A stretch of 64,000 bases of DNA, from contig CAXAVJ010000007.1 of the NCBI GenBank assembly GCA_963972065.1, positions 1 through 64,000 on the forward strand, in the 5' to 3' direction. Below the pieces are notes generated by a model. The model saw nothing but the letters and a program-made list of their open reading frames with translations. It ran no database searches and had not been told where the DNA came from. Made by a program: the position numbers and the translations under genes. Each line of letters begins with the position of its first letter. Positions within the stretch are counted from its first letter, which is position 1. The stretch is from UBA1479 sp963972065. Lineage in GTDB: Bacteria; Pseudomonadota; Alphaproteobacteria; Rhodospirillales; Casp-alpha2. Shown here one piece after another: positions 9,416 to 18,106 of the stretch.

Positions 9416-9506
9416 CAAAAAGGAAACCACAGAGGCAGTGAGGCGGTGAGAAGGAAGAAAGGATTTTTTTATCTTCTGACTGCCTCACTGCCTCAGTGGT
9501 TCAAAT
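9416..9506. repeat. interspersed inverted-repeat element, copy B
   Basis: Same element as 7120-7192. Arms at about 9416-9462 and 9471-9506 flank a run of T. The right arm overlaps the last codons of the adjacent oxidoreductase: its Leu-Asn-His-stop is written by the repeat. It also separates that gene from the GntR gene. Confidence 0.6.
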
Positions 9507-12486
9507 AATCATCAAGAACCCGCGCGACGTGCACGGCTTCGCGGGGCGTGCCGTCGGCGATCTGATGGCGGCAGCTGGTGCCGTCGGCGACGATCACCGT
9601 GTCGCCGTCAGCCTCCCGGACGGCAGGCAGCAGCGACAATTCGCCCATGCGCTTGGAGACATCGACGTTGTCGGTGTCGTAGCCGAAGGCCCCAGCCATG
9701 CCGCAGCAGCTTGAATCGACCGTCTCCACATTCAGGCCCGGCACCAGACGCAGCGTGGTCTCCACCGCGCCCATGGCGGCGAAGGCCTTCTGGTGGCAGT
9801 GACCGTGCAGCAGCGCCTTACCGTCCTTGGCGTCTTTCAGCGGCAGGGTCAGGTTTCCGGCGGCGGCTTCGCTCGCCAGGAATTCCTCGAACAGCATGGC
9901 CTTGGCGGCCAAGGCCTTGGTGTCGTCGCCCGGCAGCAGGACCGTGAACTCGTCGCGCAGGGTCAAAAGACACGACGGCTCCAGCCCGACGATGGGCACG
10001 CCCGCGTCGACGAAGGGCTTCAAGGCGTCGAGCGTGCGCTTTGCTTCCGCCTTCGCCTCCTCGGCCAGACCGGCGGCCAGGAAGGTGCGGCCACAGCACA
10101 GCGGCCGCGTGCGGTCCGGGGCCTGGGCGGTGACGACGCGGTAGCCGGCGGCGGTCAGCACCCGGCGCGCGGCGGCTAGGTTCTCGGGCTCGAAATAGGT
10201 GTTGAAGGTGTCACCCAGAAGGACGACCGCCTTGCCCGCCGGACAGGAATTCGGGTCGACCGGGGTCGCGCCCTTGTCCGGCGTCGCGGCCCAGCGGGGC
10301 AGGGTCCGCTCGGCGGAAAAGCCCAGCAGCTTTTCCGACAGCCAGGCGGCGCCGGGGATCGTGTCACGCAGGTTCAGCAGCCAGGAAACTTTGCTGGCGG
10401 CGGGGGCATAGCGCGGCAGATAGGCGACCAGCCGGTCGAACAGGCGCAGCCCGTGGCGCTTGTTGTACTGGTTCAGGAATTCGATCTTCATGCGCGCCAT
10501 GTCGACGCCCGTCGGGCATTCGCGCTTGCAGCCCTTGCAGCCGACGCAAAGCTTCATGGTCGCGGCCATGTCGTCGGAGGTAAAGGCGTCGGGGCCCAAC
10601 TGGCCCGAGATGGCGAGGCGGAGCGTATTGGCGCGGCCCCGGGTCAGATGTTGTTCATCCCCCGTGGCGCGATAGGACGGGCACATCACCCCGGCGTCGC
10701 GTTTGCGGCAGGCCCCGTTGTTGTTGCACATCTCGACCGCGCCGGCGAAGCCGCCCCAGTCGGACCAGTCGAGGACCGTCGCGATCTCCTGCGTCTGATA
10801 GCCGGGCTTGAAACGGAACAGGCTGCGGTCGTCCATCTTGGGCGGGTCGACGATCTTGCCCGGGTTCATCAGGCCCGTGGGATCGACCGTGTTCTTGACC
10901 TCCTTGAAGGTCTCGATCATGCGGCTGCCGAACATGGCTTCGTGGAATTCTGAGCGCACCAGCCCGTCGCCGTGTTCGCCCGAGTGAGATCCCTTGTATT
11001 CGCGGACCATCTCGAAGGCTTCCTCGGCGATGGCGCGCATCTGCTTGGCACCCAGCTCCTGTTTCAGGTTGATCACCGGCCGCACGTGCAAGGTCCCGAC
11101 GGAAGCATGGGCGTACCAAGTGCCTTCCGTGTTGTGCTTGTGAAACACCTGCGTCAGGCGGTCGGTGTATTCGGCCAGGTCCTCCAGGCGCACGGCGCAG
11201 TCCTCGACGAAGGAGATCGGTTTGCCGTCCCCTTTCATGGACATCATGATGTTGAGACCCGATTTTCGGACCTCCCAGACGTCGCGCTGGAACGCCGGGT
11301 CCACGGCCTCGACCACCGCGTCGGGGAAGCCCAGGTCGGCCATCATCTCGACCAGTTGTGCAAGCTTGGCGAGCAGGGGCGCGCGTTCCTCCCCCGCGAA
11401 TTCGACCAGCAGCAGGGCGTCCGGCTCCCCCTTCACGAAGCGTTCGACCGTGGGGCGGAAAATCTCGATGTCGCGGGCCAGACCGATCATGGTGCGGTCG
11501 ACCAGTTCCACCGCCGCGGGGCCCAGGGTCACCAGATGCTGGGCCGCGTCCATGCATTTGTAGAAGGTCGGGAAATGACAGACGCCCAGCACCTTGTGCT
11601 TCGGCAGGGGCTGCAGGTCCAGGTGAAGCTTGGTCGAAAAGGCCAGCGTGCCTTCCGATCCGATCAAAAGATGCGCCAGGTTGGGGTGGGTCTGCTGGCG
11701 GTACAGCGTCGCCTCGGCCCAGGGGCCCTTGGGCGCGCCGCCCGGCATCAGGGAATCGATGTTGTAGCCGCCGACCCGGCGCATCAGGTCGGGGAAGGAC
11801 TGGCGGATGTGGTCGCCCTCGCGCCGGCCGAGGTCGAGCAGCTTGGCGACCAACTCCTGCTGCACGGCGTCGAGCTTGGCCGCGGGCGCGTTGTCGGAGA
11901 CTTCGCCGAAGCGCATGGCGCGGCCGTCCATGGTCACGGCGTCGATGGCGCGCACGTTGTCGCGCATGGTGCCGTAGACGATGGAGCGCGAGCCGCAGGA
12001 ATTGTTGCCGGCCATGCCGCCGATGGTGGCGCGCGACGAGGTCGAGACGTCGACCGGGAACCACAGGCCGTGGGGCTTGAGATAGGCGTTCAGATGATCC
12101 AGCACCAAGCCCGGTTCGACCAGGGCCTGGCGCCCCGAGGCATCGAAGTCGAGAATTTTGTTCAGATGTTTCGACAGATCGACGACTAGCGCCTCGCCCA
12201 CGGTCTGGCCGCATTGCGAGGTGCCGCCGCCGCGCGGCAAAATCGGCACGCCGGCGTCGCGGGCGATGGCGATGATCGTTTCCACGTCTTCCGCGTCCTC
12301 GGGCACGACGACGCCCAAGGGTTCGATCTGATAGATCGAGGCGTCCGTCGAATAGCGCCCGCGCGAGAACGGATCGAACAGGACCTGGCCCTTGATCGCG
12401 GCCTTCAGGCGGCGGGCGAGGGCCGCATCACCCTTGGCCGGGCGGTTGCGGGGGGCGGTGGCGAGAGCGGTGTCGGACGGGGCCAT
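9493..12486 (-). CDS. FAD-linked oxidase / Fe-S D-2-hydroxyacid dehydrogenase (YdiJ-type)
   Basis: Large two-module oxidoreductase of about 997 residues. The N-terminal half is a PCMH-type FAD-binding domain (PILPRGGGTSQCGQ and GNNSCGSRSIVYG motifs) with an FAD-oxidase C-terminal domain. The second half has 4Fe-4S ligands CVGCKGCKRECP and a cysteine-rich CCG domain (PLCCGRTF, DSSCCGMAGAFGY). This is the architecture of D-2-hydroxyglutarate or D-lactate/glycolate-type dehydrogenases that feed electrons to the respiratory chain. The ATG at 12486 was chosen because a promoter overlaps the longer TTG frame. The substrate is uncertain; the aminotransferase opposite suggests glyoxylate/2-hydroxyacid metabolism. 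Confidence 0.9.
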   Translation of the reverse strand: MAPSDTALATAPRNRPAKGDAALARRLKAAIKGQVLFDPFSRGRYSTDASIYQIEPLGVVVPEDAEDVETIIAIARDAGVPILPRGGGTSQCGQTVGEALVVDLSKHLNKILDFDASGRQALVEPGLVLDHLNAYLKPHGLWFPVDVSTSSRATIGGMAGNNSCGSRSIVYGTMRDNVRAIDAVTMDGRAMRFGEVSDNAPAAKLDAVQQELVAKLLDLGRREGDHIRQSFPDLMRRVGGYNIDSLMPGGAPKGPWAEATLYRQQTHPNLAHLLIGSEGTLAFSTKLHLDLQPLPKHKVLGVCHFPTFYKCMDAAQHLVTLGPAAVELVDRTMIGLARDIEIFRPTVERFVKGEPDALLLVEFAGEERAPLLAKLAQLVEMMADLGFPDAVVEAVDPAFQRDVWEVRKSGLNIMMSMKGDGKPISFVEDCAVRLEDLAEYTDRLTQVFHKHNTEGTWYAHASVGTLHVRPVINLKQELGAKQMRAIAEEAFEMVREYKGSHSGEHGDGLVRSEFHEAMFGSRMIETFKEVKNTVDPTGLMNPGKIVDPPKMDDRSLFRFKPGYQTQEIATVLDWSDWGGFAGAVEMCNNNGACRKRDAGVMCPSYRATGDEQHLTRGRANTLRLAISGQLGPDAFTSDDMAATMKLCVGCKGCKRECPTGVDMARMKIEFLNQYNKRHGLRLFDRLVAYLPRYAPAASKVSWLLNLRDTIPGAAWLSEKLLGFSAERTLPRWAATPDKGATPVDPNSCPAGKAVVLLGDTFNTYFEPENLAAARRVLTAAGYRVVTAQAPDRTRPLCCGRTFLAAGLAEEAKAEAKRTLDALKPFVDAGVPIVGLEPSCLLTLRDEFTVLLPGDDTKALAAKAMLFEEFLASEAAAGNLTLPLKDAKDGKALLHGHCHQKAFAAMGAVETTLRLVPGLNVETVDSSCCGMAGAFGYDTDNVDVSKRMGELSLLPAVREADGDTVIVADGTSCRHQIADGTPREAVHVARVLDDYLNH

Positions 12487-12524
12487 GGGCGGGATCGCCG
12501 TTGTTGTTTTCAGGACAGGGTCAG

Positions 12525-12552
12525 AGTGTAGCAAATTGCATTCAAAATTCAA
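12525..12552 (-). promoter_or_regulatory. promoter of the FAD oxidoreductase gene
   Basis: On the minus strand TTGAAT and TACACT are separated by 16 bases, with the -10 about 40 bases before the chosen ATG. It implies that the upstream in-frame TTG at 12552 is not the start. Confidence 0.45.
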
Positions 12553-12593
12553 TAAGGCAAATCAAGGGTGACTGAGAAAGGACGATGTCATGT

Positions 12594-12624
12594 ATTATAT
12601 CTCATTGTAATTAAATGATATAAT
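12594..12624 (+). promoter_or_regulatory. palindromic operator with extended -10 promoter
   Basis: ATTATATC (12594-12601) and GATATAAT (12617-12624) form a perfect 8-bp inverted repeat. The right arm contains TGATATAAT, an extended -10 promoter for the aminotransferase gene. The placement between divergent transcription units makes it a likely regulator site, perhaps for the GntR protein at 8697-9398. A leader of about 110 bases follows. Confidence 0.45.
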
Positions 12625-12740
12625 TTGTTTTTATAGGCCGCCGGATGAATCCCGGTTGCTTGGGCAAAAAATGTATGCATAATTCCAGGGCCATCGCGTC
12701 CCCTGACGCGAAAACCCGAATGTAAAGAGGACATCCGATC

Positions 12741-13919
12741 ATGACTGTGCGCCGCGGCCGCCATTTCCTGCAGATTCCGGGCCCCTCCAACACGCCCGAC
12801 CGCATCCTTCGCGCCATGGACAACCCGGTGATGGATCACCGCGGCCCCGATTTCGCCGACCTGGGCCTGTCCTGCCTGGACGGCATGAAGAAGGTGTTCA
12901 AGACGGAAAAATGCGACGTCGTGATCTATCCCGCGTCGGGCACCGGCGCCTGGGAAGCGGCCATGGCCAATACCATGTCGCCGGGCGACCGGGTGCTGAT
13001 GTACGAAACCGGGCAGTTCGCCACCTTGTGGAAGAACCTGGCCCTGCGTCTGGGTCTGGTGCCCGAATTCATCGACGGTGACTGGCGCCACGGCGTCGAT
13101 GCCGCCGCCATTGAGGCGCGCCTGAACGAGGATACCGACCGCGAGATCAAGGCCGTCTGCATGGTCCATAACGAAACGTCGACGGGCGTGACCTCGCGGG
13201 TCAAGCTGGTGCGCGAAGCCATCGACCGCACGGGCCACCCGGCCCTGTTCATGGTCGACACCATCTCGGGCCTGGCCTCTGCCGATTTCCGCCAGGACGA
13301 ATGGGGCGTCGACGTCGCCGTCGCCGGCTCGCAGAAGGGCCTGATGCTGCCGCCGGGGCTCAGCTTCAACTGCGTCTCGAAAAAGGCGCAGGAAGTCGCC
13401 AAGACGTCGACCCTGCCCAAGTCCTATTGGGCCTGGGACGAGATGATCACCATGAACAAGACCGGCTATTTTCCCTATACGCCGGCGACCAACCTGCTCT
13501 ACGGCCTCAAGGAAGCCATCGCCATGCTGATGGAGGAGGGGCTCGATAACGTGTTCGCCCGCCACGACCGCATGGCCGAAGCGACCCGCCGCGCCGTCCG
13601 CGCCTGGGGTCTGGAGGTTCTGTGCCAGGAGCCCAAGGAATATTCCCCCGTGCTGACCGCCGTGGTCATGCCCGAGGGCCATAGCGCCGACAACTTCCGC
13701 AAGGTGACGCTCGAAAACTTCGACATGTCGCTGGGCAACGGGCTCAACAAGATCGCCGACAAGGTGTTCCGCATCGGCCATCTGGGCGACTTCAACGAAC
13801 TGATGTTGATGGGTACCCTGTCGGGCGTGGAAATGGGCCTGGAACTGGCCAAGGTGCCGCATGAAAAAGGCGGCGTCGATGCGGCCATGGCCTATCTGGT
13901 CAACCCGCAGGCCCGCTGA
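12741..13919 (+). CDS. class V PLP aminotransferase (serine/aspartate-glyoxylate type)
   Basis: PLP enzyme of 392 residues that transfers an amino group to glyoxylate. It begins with the family signature GRHFLQIPGPSNTPDRI, has the PLP Asp in MVDTISG (Asp173) and the Schiff-base lysine in VAGSQKGLMLPPG (Lys199). The closest families are serine-glyoxylate aminotransferase and the aspartate-glyoxylate aminotransferase of the beta-hydroxyaspartate cycle; the other genes of that cycle are not seen. An AGAGGA Shine-Dalgarno precedes the ATG. It is followed after 58 bases by a CoA transferase and diverges from the oxidoreductase. Confidence 0.9.
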   Translation: MTVRRGRHFLQIPGPSNTPDRILRAMDNPVMDHRGPDFADLGLSCLDGMKKVFKTEKCDVVIYPASGTGAWEAAMANTMSPGDRVLMYETGQFATLWKNLALRLGLVPEFIDGDWRHGVDAAAIEARLNEDTDREIKAVCMVHNETSTGVTSRVKLVREAIDRTGHPALFMVDTISGLASADFRQDEWGVDVAVAGSQKGLMLPPGLSFNCVSKKAQEVAKTSTLPKSYWAWDEMITMNKTGYFPYTPATNLLYGLKEAIAMLMEEGLDNVFARHDRMAEATRRAVRAWGLEVLCQEPKEYSPVLTAVVMPEGHSADNFRKVTLENFDMSLGNGLNKIADKVFRIGHLGDFNELMLMGTLSGVEMGLELAKVPHEKGGVDAAMAYLVNPQAR

Positions 13920-13977
13920 TCCGAACCGCGGCGCAGCGCGGACAGGATGCAGATAAGAAGAAACGGAAGGAAACATC

Positions 13978-15189
13978 ATGGCACGAGGTGACGGGCCGCT
14001 CGGCGGCATGAAGGTCTTGGACCTGACCCATGTGATGGCCGGGCCGACCTGTGCCCTCATGCTGGCCGACATGGGTGCCGACGTGATCAAGGTGGAAAAG
14101 CTGCCGGGCGGCGACGACCCGCGCCGCGCGGCCCCGCCCAAGATCGGCGACGAAGCCGCCGCCTTCCTGGTCATGAACCGGGGCAAGCGGTCGGTCGCCG
14201 TCGACCTCAAAACCCCGGGCGGTCAGGCCGCCGTGCGGCGCATGGCGCTCGAGGCCGATGTGCTGCTGGAAAACTACCGCCAGGGCACCCTGGCTAAGCT
14301 GGGCCTGGATTACGACACCCTGAAAAAGGAAAACCCCAAGCTGGTGTGGTGCTCGATCTCCGGCTTCGGGCAGACGGGCCCTTACGCGGAACGCGGCGGC
14401 TTCGATCTGATCGCCCAGGGCATGTCGGGGCTCATGCATATCACCGGCGAGGGCCCGGGACGCCCGCCCTGCAAGGTCGGCTCGCCGATCACCGACATCA
14501 CCGCCGGCCTGCTGGCCGCCATGGGCGTGTCCGCCGCCTATGCCCATGCGGTCAAGACCGGCCAGGGCCAGGTCGTCGATACCTCTTTGTTCGAGGCCGG
14601 GATCATTCATACCTACTGGCAGTCGGCGATCGCCTTCGCGACCGGGGAATCCCCCGCCGCCATGGGCTCGGCCCATCCCCTGAACGCCCCCTATCAGGCG
14701 TTCGAAACCGCCGACGGCTGGATCACCTGCGGTGCCGCCAATCAGCGGACCTGGGAGCGCCTGCTTGAAGCCCTCGACAATCCGGCCATCGCCGACGATC
14801 CCCGGTTCACGGACAACACCGGGCGCATGGCCAACCGCCAGGCGCTCGAAGACGTGCTGACGCCGATCTTCAAATCGAAACCCTCCGCCGACTGGCTCGC
14901 CACGTTCGACGCCGTCGGCCTGCCCGCCGGGCCGGTCCTCGACATCACCCAGATGCACGCCGACCCGCACGCCATTGCCCGCGACATGATCGTCGAGGTG
15001 CCGCACAAGACCCTCGGCACCGCCAAGGCGTTGGGCATGCCGGTGAAGTTTTCCGGCACGCCGGCCAAGACGGACCAGGGCGCGCCTGTCTACGGTCAGC
15101 ACACGCGGGAAGTTCTCGCCGAATACGGCTATGGCGCCGACGAAATCCAGAGCCTGATCGATACGGGGGCCGTGATTGCCGCCGACTAG
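13978..15189 (+). CDS. class III CoA transferase (CaiB/BaiF family)
   Basis: Transfers CoA between carboxylic acids. The 403 residues contain the family start GGMKVLDLTHVMAGPTCA, the GADVIKVE motif, the catalytic Asp in RGGFDLIAQGMSG (Asp143) and the LVWCSISGFGQTGPY segment. GGAAGGAAA precedes the ATG at 13978. It is probably co-transcribed with the aminotransferase. The acid substrate is not known; formyl-, succinyl- or malyl-type substrates are possible. Its TAG stop overlaps the stop of the convergent protease gene. Confidence 0.9.
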   Translation: MARGDGPLGGMKVLDLTHVMAGPTCALMLADMGADVIKVEKLPGGDDPRRAAPPKIGDEAAAFLVMNRGKRSVAVDLKTPGGQAAVRRMALEADVLLENYRQGTLAKLGLDYDTLKKENPKLVWCSISGFGQTGPYAERGGFDLIAQGMSGLMHITGEGPGRPPCKVGSPITDITAGLLAAMGVSAAYAHAVKTGQGQVVDTSLFEAGIIHTYWQSAIAFATGESPAAMGSAHPLNAPYQAFETADGWITCGAANQRTWERLLEALDNPAIADDPRFTDNTGRMANRQALEDVLTPIFKSKPSADWLATFDAVGLPAGPVLDITQMHADPHAIARDMIVEVPHKTLGTAKALGMPVKFSGTPAKTDQGAPVYGQHTREVLAEYGYGADEIQSLIDTGAVIAAD

Positions 15190-16169
15190 GGCCGCGGCTT
15201 TAAGATCAGGGTGATTTCACGAATCGCTCCGCCGCGCCGCACGGTCAGGGCGACGGTATCCCCCGCGTGATGGCGGAACAAGGATGCGCGAACCTGCCCC
15301 GGTGACGTGACGGGCCTGCCGTCGGCTTTTGTGATGATATCTCCGGCATCGATTCCGGCCGTGAAGGCGGGGCCGTCCGGTGTCACTTCAACCACCGCAA
15401 CGCCGCCGGTCTGTTCCTGTTGTTGGGCGGACAGTAACCCCGTCTCCATCCCCGCCGTGGTTTCGATGACCTTGCCGTGGGCGGCCAGGTCGCGGACGAC
15501 CCGCGCGACAATCGGCTGAGACGCGGCGAAGTTGACGCCGATGTTGGCATCAGACCCTTGCGCGAAGATGGCCGAGACCATGCCGATCAGGCGGCCCTTA
15601 CCGTCGACCAGGGCTCCTCCCGAGCCGCCCGGATTGACGGCCGCGTCGGTCTGAATGAAATCCTCGATCTCGTTGAACCCGGCATTGGCCCGGCCCACCG
15701 CCGAGACGACGCCGCAGGACACGGAAATTCCCCGGCCGAACGGATTGCCGATGGCGCAGGCCGGTTCGGCCAGATTTGGTTCGGGCCCCGGCTCGGCCAC
15801 GGGCAGGTCGATGGCGGCCTTCAGCAGGGCGATGTCTGTCGCCTTGTGGCGGCCGACGATTTCGGCGGGAACCGTGCGGCCGTCGCTCAGGCGAACGCGG
15901 ACACTGACGGCGTTGCCCAGCACATGATCGTTGGTCGCGACATAGCCGCCGGGCAGGACCGCGACGCCGGAGCCTTCCGGGGCGATGCGCCCATCGGCGC
16001 TTTTCGGCGCGAAGCCGGGCCGCACGCCTTGCCAACTCGGCAACACGACGACCACGGACTGTGCCGCCTTGGCCACGGCGGCGGGGTCGATGCCGTCGGC
16101 TGTTCCCATGCGGGGTGCCAAAGCAAGGGTTGCCGCCAGGGCGGAAGCAATGAGAAAGCGTGCGCTCAT
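15186..16169 (-). CDS. periplasmic S1C (DegP/HtrA-like) serine protease with one PDZ domain
   Basis: Secreted trypsin-like protease. The signal peptide spans about residues 1-25 (cleavage near GTADG). The catalytic triad is visible: His82 in TNDHVLG, Asp112 in ATDIALLK and Ser183 in NPGGSGGAL. A single PDZ domain covers about 245-325. The length of 327 is shorter than DegP, closer to DegS-type enzymes but with a cleavable signal. The ATG at 16169 was chosen because it starts the signal peptide. Likely role: envelope protein quality control. Convergent with the CoA transferase, sharing four bases at the stops. Confidence 0.88.
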   Translation of the reverse strand: MSARFLIASALAATLALAPRMGTADGIDPAAVAKAAQSVVVVLPSWQGVRPGFAPKSADGRIAPEGSGVAVLPGGYVATNDHVLGNAVSVRVRLSDGRTVPAEIVGRHKATDIALLKAAIDLPVAEPGPEPNLAEPACAIGNPFGRGISVSCGVVSAVGRANAGFNEIEDFIQTDAAVNPGGSGGALVDGKGRLIGMVSAIFAQGSDANIGVNFAASQPIVARVVRDLAAHGKVIETTAGMETGLLSAQQQEQTGGVAVVEVTPDGPAFTAGIDAGDIITKADGRPVTSPGQVRASLFRHHAGDTVALTVRRGGAIREITLILKPRP

Positions 16170-16249
16170 GCCTTCGTCTTTACCATGATGCGAAGCGGCC
16201 TGCCGACCTCTATATTGGCAGGTCAGGACTTGGGAGGAATTCCGACACA

Positions 16250-16732
16250 ATGAAGTTTGCGCGCACCATCCGGCTTGATGGCTCGGACCAGAATGTGTTC
16301 GACAACCCGGCGGAACCGGGTGAATGGGCTGTCGCCGGCACCTTTGAATTCGCCGATGGCGATCCGTCTTTCTGGACCAATAAACAGCAGCTGGCGTTCA
16401 AAAGCGGTTGGCTCGGCCTCGGCAGTTTCGGGCGGTCGACCTTCGTGCAGGTCGCGGTGCTGCCCGACGGCCAGGTCGAGGATGCGGTGCGCGCCCTGGC
16501 CGGGTATCTGTATGAACGCTACGGTGCCCCCGACATGATGGCGGCCCTTGATGCGGCCCGGGGCGAATGCCGCGACATGGCGGAGTTGTGCGACCATCCG
16601 GCAGGCACGCTTCTGGCCATCGAACGGGATCTGACCGACGAAGGCATTGCTGAGCGTGTACGCATCATCCCCGCTAAGGGCGACGGCCAGCACGCCCGCA
16701 TCTGGGGTGTGGCGGGGGACGATCCGGCCTGA
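16250..16732 (+). CDS. conserved protein of unknown function (DUF6505-like)
   Basis: Cytosolic protein of 160 residues, beginning MKFARTIRLDGSDQNVF. It has no signal peptide or membrane segment. The sequence resembles a family of unknown function I associate with DUF6505; the assignment is from memory of the N-terminal pattern (EPGEWAV, FGRSTFVQVA) and should be confirmed. The ATG at 16250 has a strong GGGAGGAAT Shine-Dalgarno. It diverges from the protease gene and precedes the bufferin-type operon by 159 bases. Confidence 0.7.
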   Translation: MKFARTIRLDGSDQNVFDNPAEPGEWAVAGTFEFADGDPSFWTNKQQLAFKSGWLGLGSFGRSTFVQVAVLPDGQVEDAVRALAGYLYERYGAPDMMAALDAARGECRDMAELCDHPAGTLLAIERDLTDEGIAERVRIIPAKGDGQHARIWGVAGDDPA

Positions 16733-16891
16733 ACGGCCCACAGAATCCGCCGTATTTCGCTCAACTCCGTCTCACACCCTTGTGATGCCCTGCGACGTCA
16801 ACGTTACGCCCACATTCGGAATGCACGGGTACACTCCCCATCGACCGGACACGAGAGCCGGGTCATAGGCTTCACCTAAGGAGAGTACCCA

Positions 16892-17158
16892 ATGTCGATC
16901 CAGAAAAAGACCGCCGGCGCCACGCTGGCCACCGCCGCCGCCGCCCTGTTCATCGCCGGTGCCGCCATGACGGTCGCCCCGACCGCGGCCCAGGCCGATG
17001 GTGTTAAATGCATGGGCGCCAATTCCTGCAAGGGCCACGGGTCCTGCAAGACCGCGTCCAACGAGTGCAAGGGCCACAACGCCTGCAAGGGCAAGGGCTG
17101 GGTGTCCACAAAATCCGAAAAGGAATGCATGGAAATGGGCGGCACGGTCGCCAAATAA
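16892..17158 (+). CDS. bufA: bufferin-type precursor, Cys-rich exported peptide (BufA2-like)
   Basis: RiPP precursor of 88 residues. A signal peptide (1 to about 35, ending TAAQADG) is followed by a Cys-rich core with six cysteines (40, 46, 52, 59, 65, 79) in CKGHG/CKGHN/CKGKGW motifs and a C-terminal KECMEMGG. Such peptides are modified on cysteines by a DUF692 (MNIO) enzyme and bind copper in the periplasm. An AAGGAGAG Shine-Dalgarno lies before the ATG. The two following genes encode the MNIO enzyme and its partner, as in known bufferin operons. No regulator is adjacent and no ECF-type promoter could be recognised with confidence. Confidence 0.88.
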   Translation: MSIQKKTAGATLATAAAALFIAGAAMTVAPTAAQADGVKCMGANSCKGHGSCKTASNECKGHNACKGKGWVSTKSEKECMEMGGTVAK

Positions 17159-17248
17159 CGGCACCCTGATCCCTGCCCGATACGACGGATTGCGGGGGGC
17201 CGGAGGCATCCGGCCCCTCGTTTCCGTTTTTGCGCTAGGCTTCTTTCC

Positions 17249-18106
17249 ATGACTCTCTGCCAAGGTTCCTTCACCGGTTTCGGGCTCGGCCTGCGGCCGC
17301 AGCATTTCCCGGACATTCTCGGCCCCGAGGGGGCCGATGACCTGGATCGTGTCGACTGGTTCGAAATCATCTCGGAAAATTTCATGGCCGTGGGCGGCAT
17401 GCCGCTGCGCAACCTGATGGCCGTGCGCGAACGCCGTCCCATGGCCATGCACGGGGTGTCGCTGTCGATCGGCGCCCCCGATCCCCTGGATGACGACTAT
17501 CTCAAAAATCTGAAATCGCTGGCCGATCTGATCGACCCGGCGGTCGTGTCCGACCATCTGTGCTGGACCGGCGCGCACGGCGTCAACCTGCACGACCTTT
17601 TGCCCCTGCCGTTGACCGAGGAAACCCTGGACCATGTGGCGGCGCGGGTCCGTCAGGTGCAGGACGCCCTGGGGCGGCGCATCGCGTTGGAGAACGCCTC
17701 GACCTATGTGACCTTCACCGCCGACACCATGAGCGAATGGGATTTCCTTGCCGAACTGACGCGGCGGGCGGACTGCGACCTGCTGCTCGACGTTAATAAT
17801 GTTTTCGTGTCGGCCTTCAACCACGGTTTCGATCCGGCCGACTACCTGGCGGGCATCCCCAAGAACCGCGTGCGCCAGATCCATCTCGCCGGGCACGAAC
17901 ACAACGGCGACCACATCGTCGACACGCACGATGCGCCGGTGGCCGACCCGGTATGGGATTTGTACCGCAGCGCGGTCCGTAGATTCGGCGCCGTGCCGAT
18001 GATGATCGAACGCGATGCCAACATCCCGCCCTTTGCCGACCTGGTTGATGAATTAGGCGCGGCGCGGCGGCTGACCGCAGAGGTATTGGACGAGGCTGCG
18101 GCATGA
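17249..18106 (+). CDS. bufB: DUF692 multinuclear iron oxidase (bufferin maturase)
   Basis: TIM-barrel MNIO enzyme of 285 residues that converts cysteines of the precursor peptide, probably to thiooxazole-type heterocycles. Expected metal-binding segments are all present: SENF (Glu43), HGVSLSIG (His68), SDHLCW (His103), LENAS (Glu148), DVNN and NHG (Asn183, His192), IHLAGH (His212), DTHDAP (His227) and MIERDANIP (Glu254). It follows bufA by 90 bases and overlaps the next gene by four bases. Confidence 0.92.
   Translation: MTLCQGSFTGFGLGLRPQHFPDILGPEGADDLDRVDWFEIISENFMAVGGMPLRNLMAVRERRPMAMHGVSLSIGAPDPLDDDYLKNLKSLADLIDPAVVSDHLCWTGAHGVNLHDLLPLPLTEETLDHVAARVRQVQDALGRRIALENASTYVTFTADTMSEWDFLAELTRRADCDLLLDVNNVFVSAFNHGFDPADYLAGIPKNRVRQIHLAGHEHNGDHIVDTHDAPVADPVWDLYRSAVRRFGAVPMMIERDANIPPFADLVDELGAARRLTAEVLDEAAA

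Noticed and set aside
10972..12189. A 405-codon open frame antisense to the FAD oxidoreductase
   Set aside because: Shadow frame without recognisable motifs; the oxidoreductase motifs are unmistakable.
16741..16891. ECF sigma factor promoter upstream of the bufferin-type operon
   Set aside because: Partial GTTAC/CGTC-like words occur, but no spacing or consensus match was good enough to support a call.
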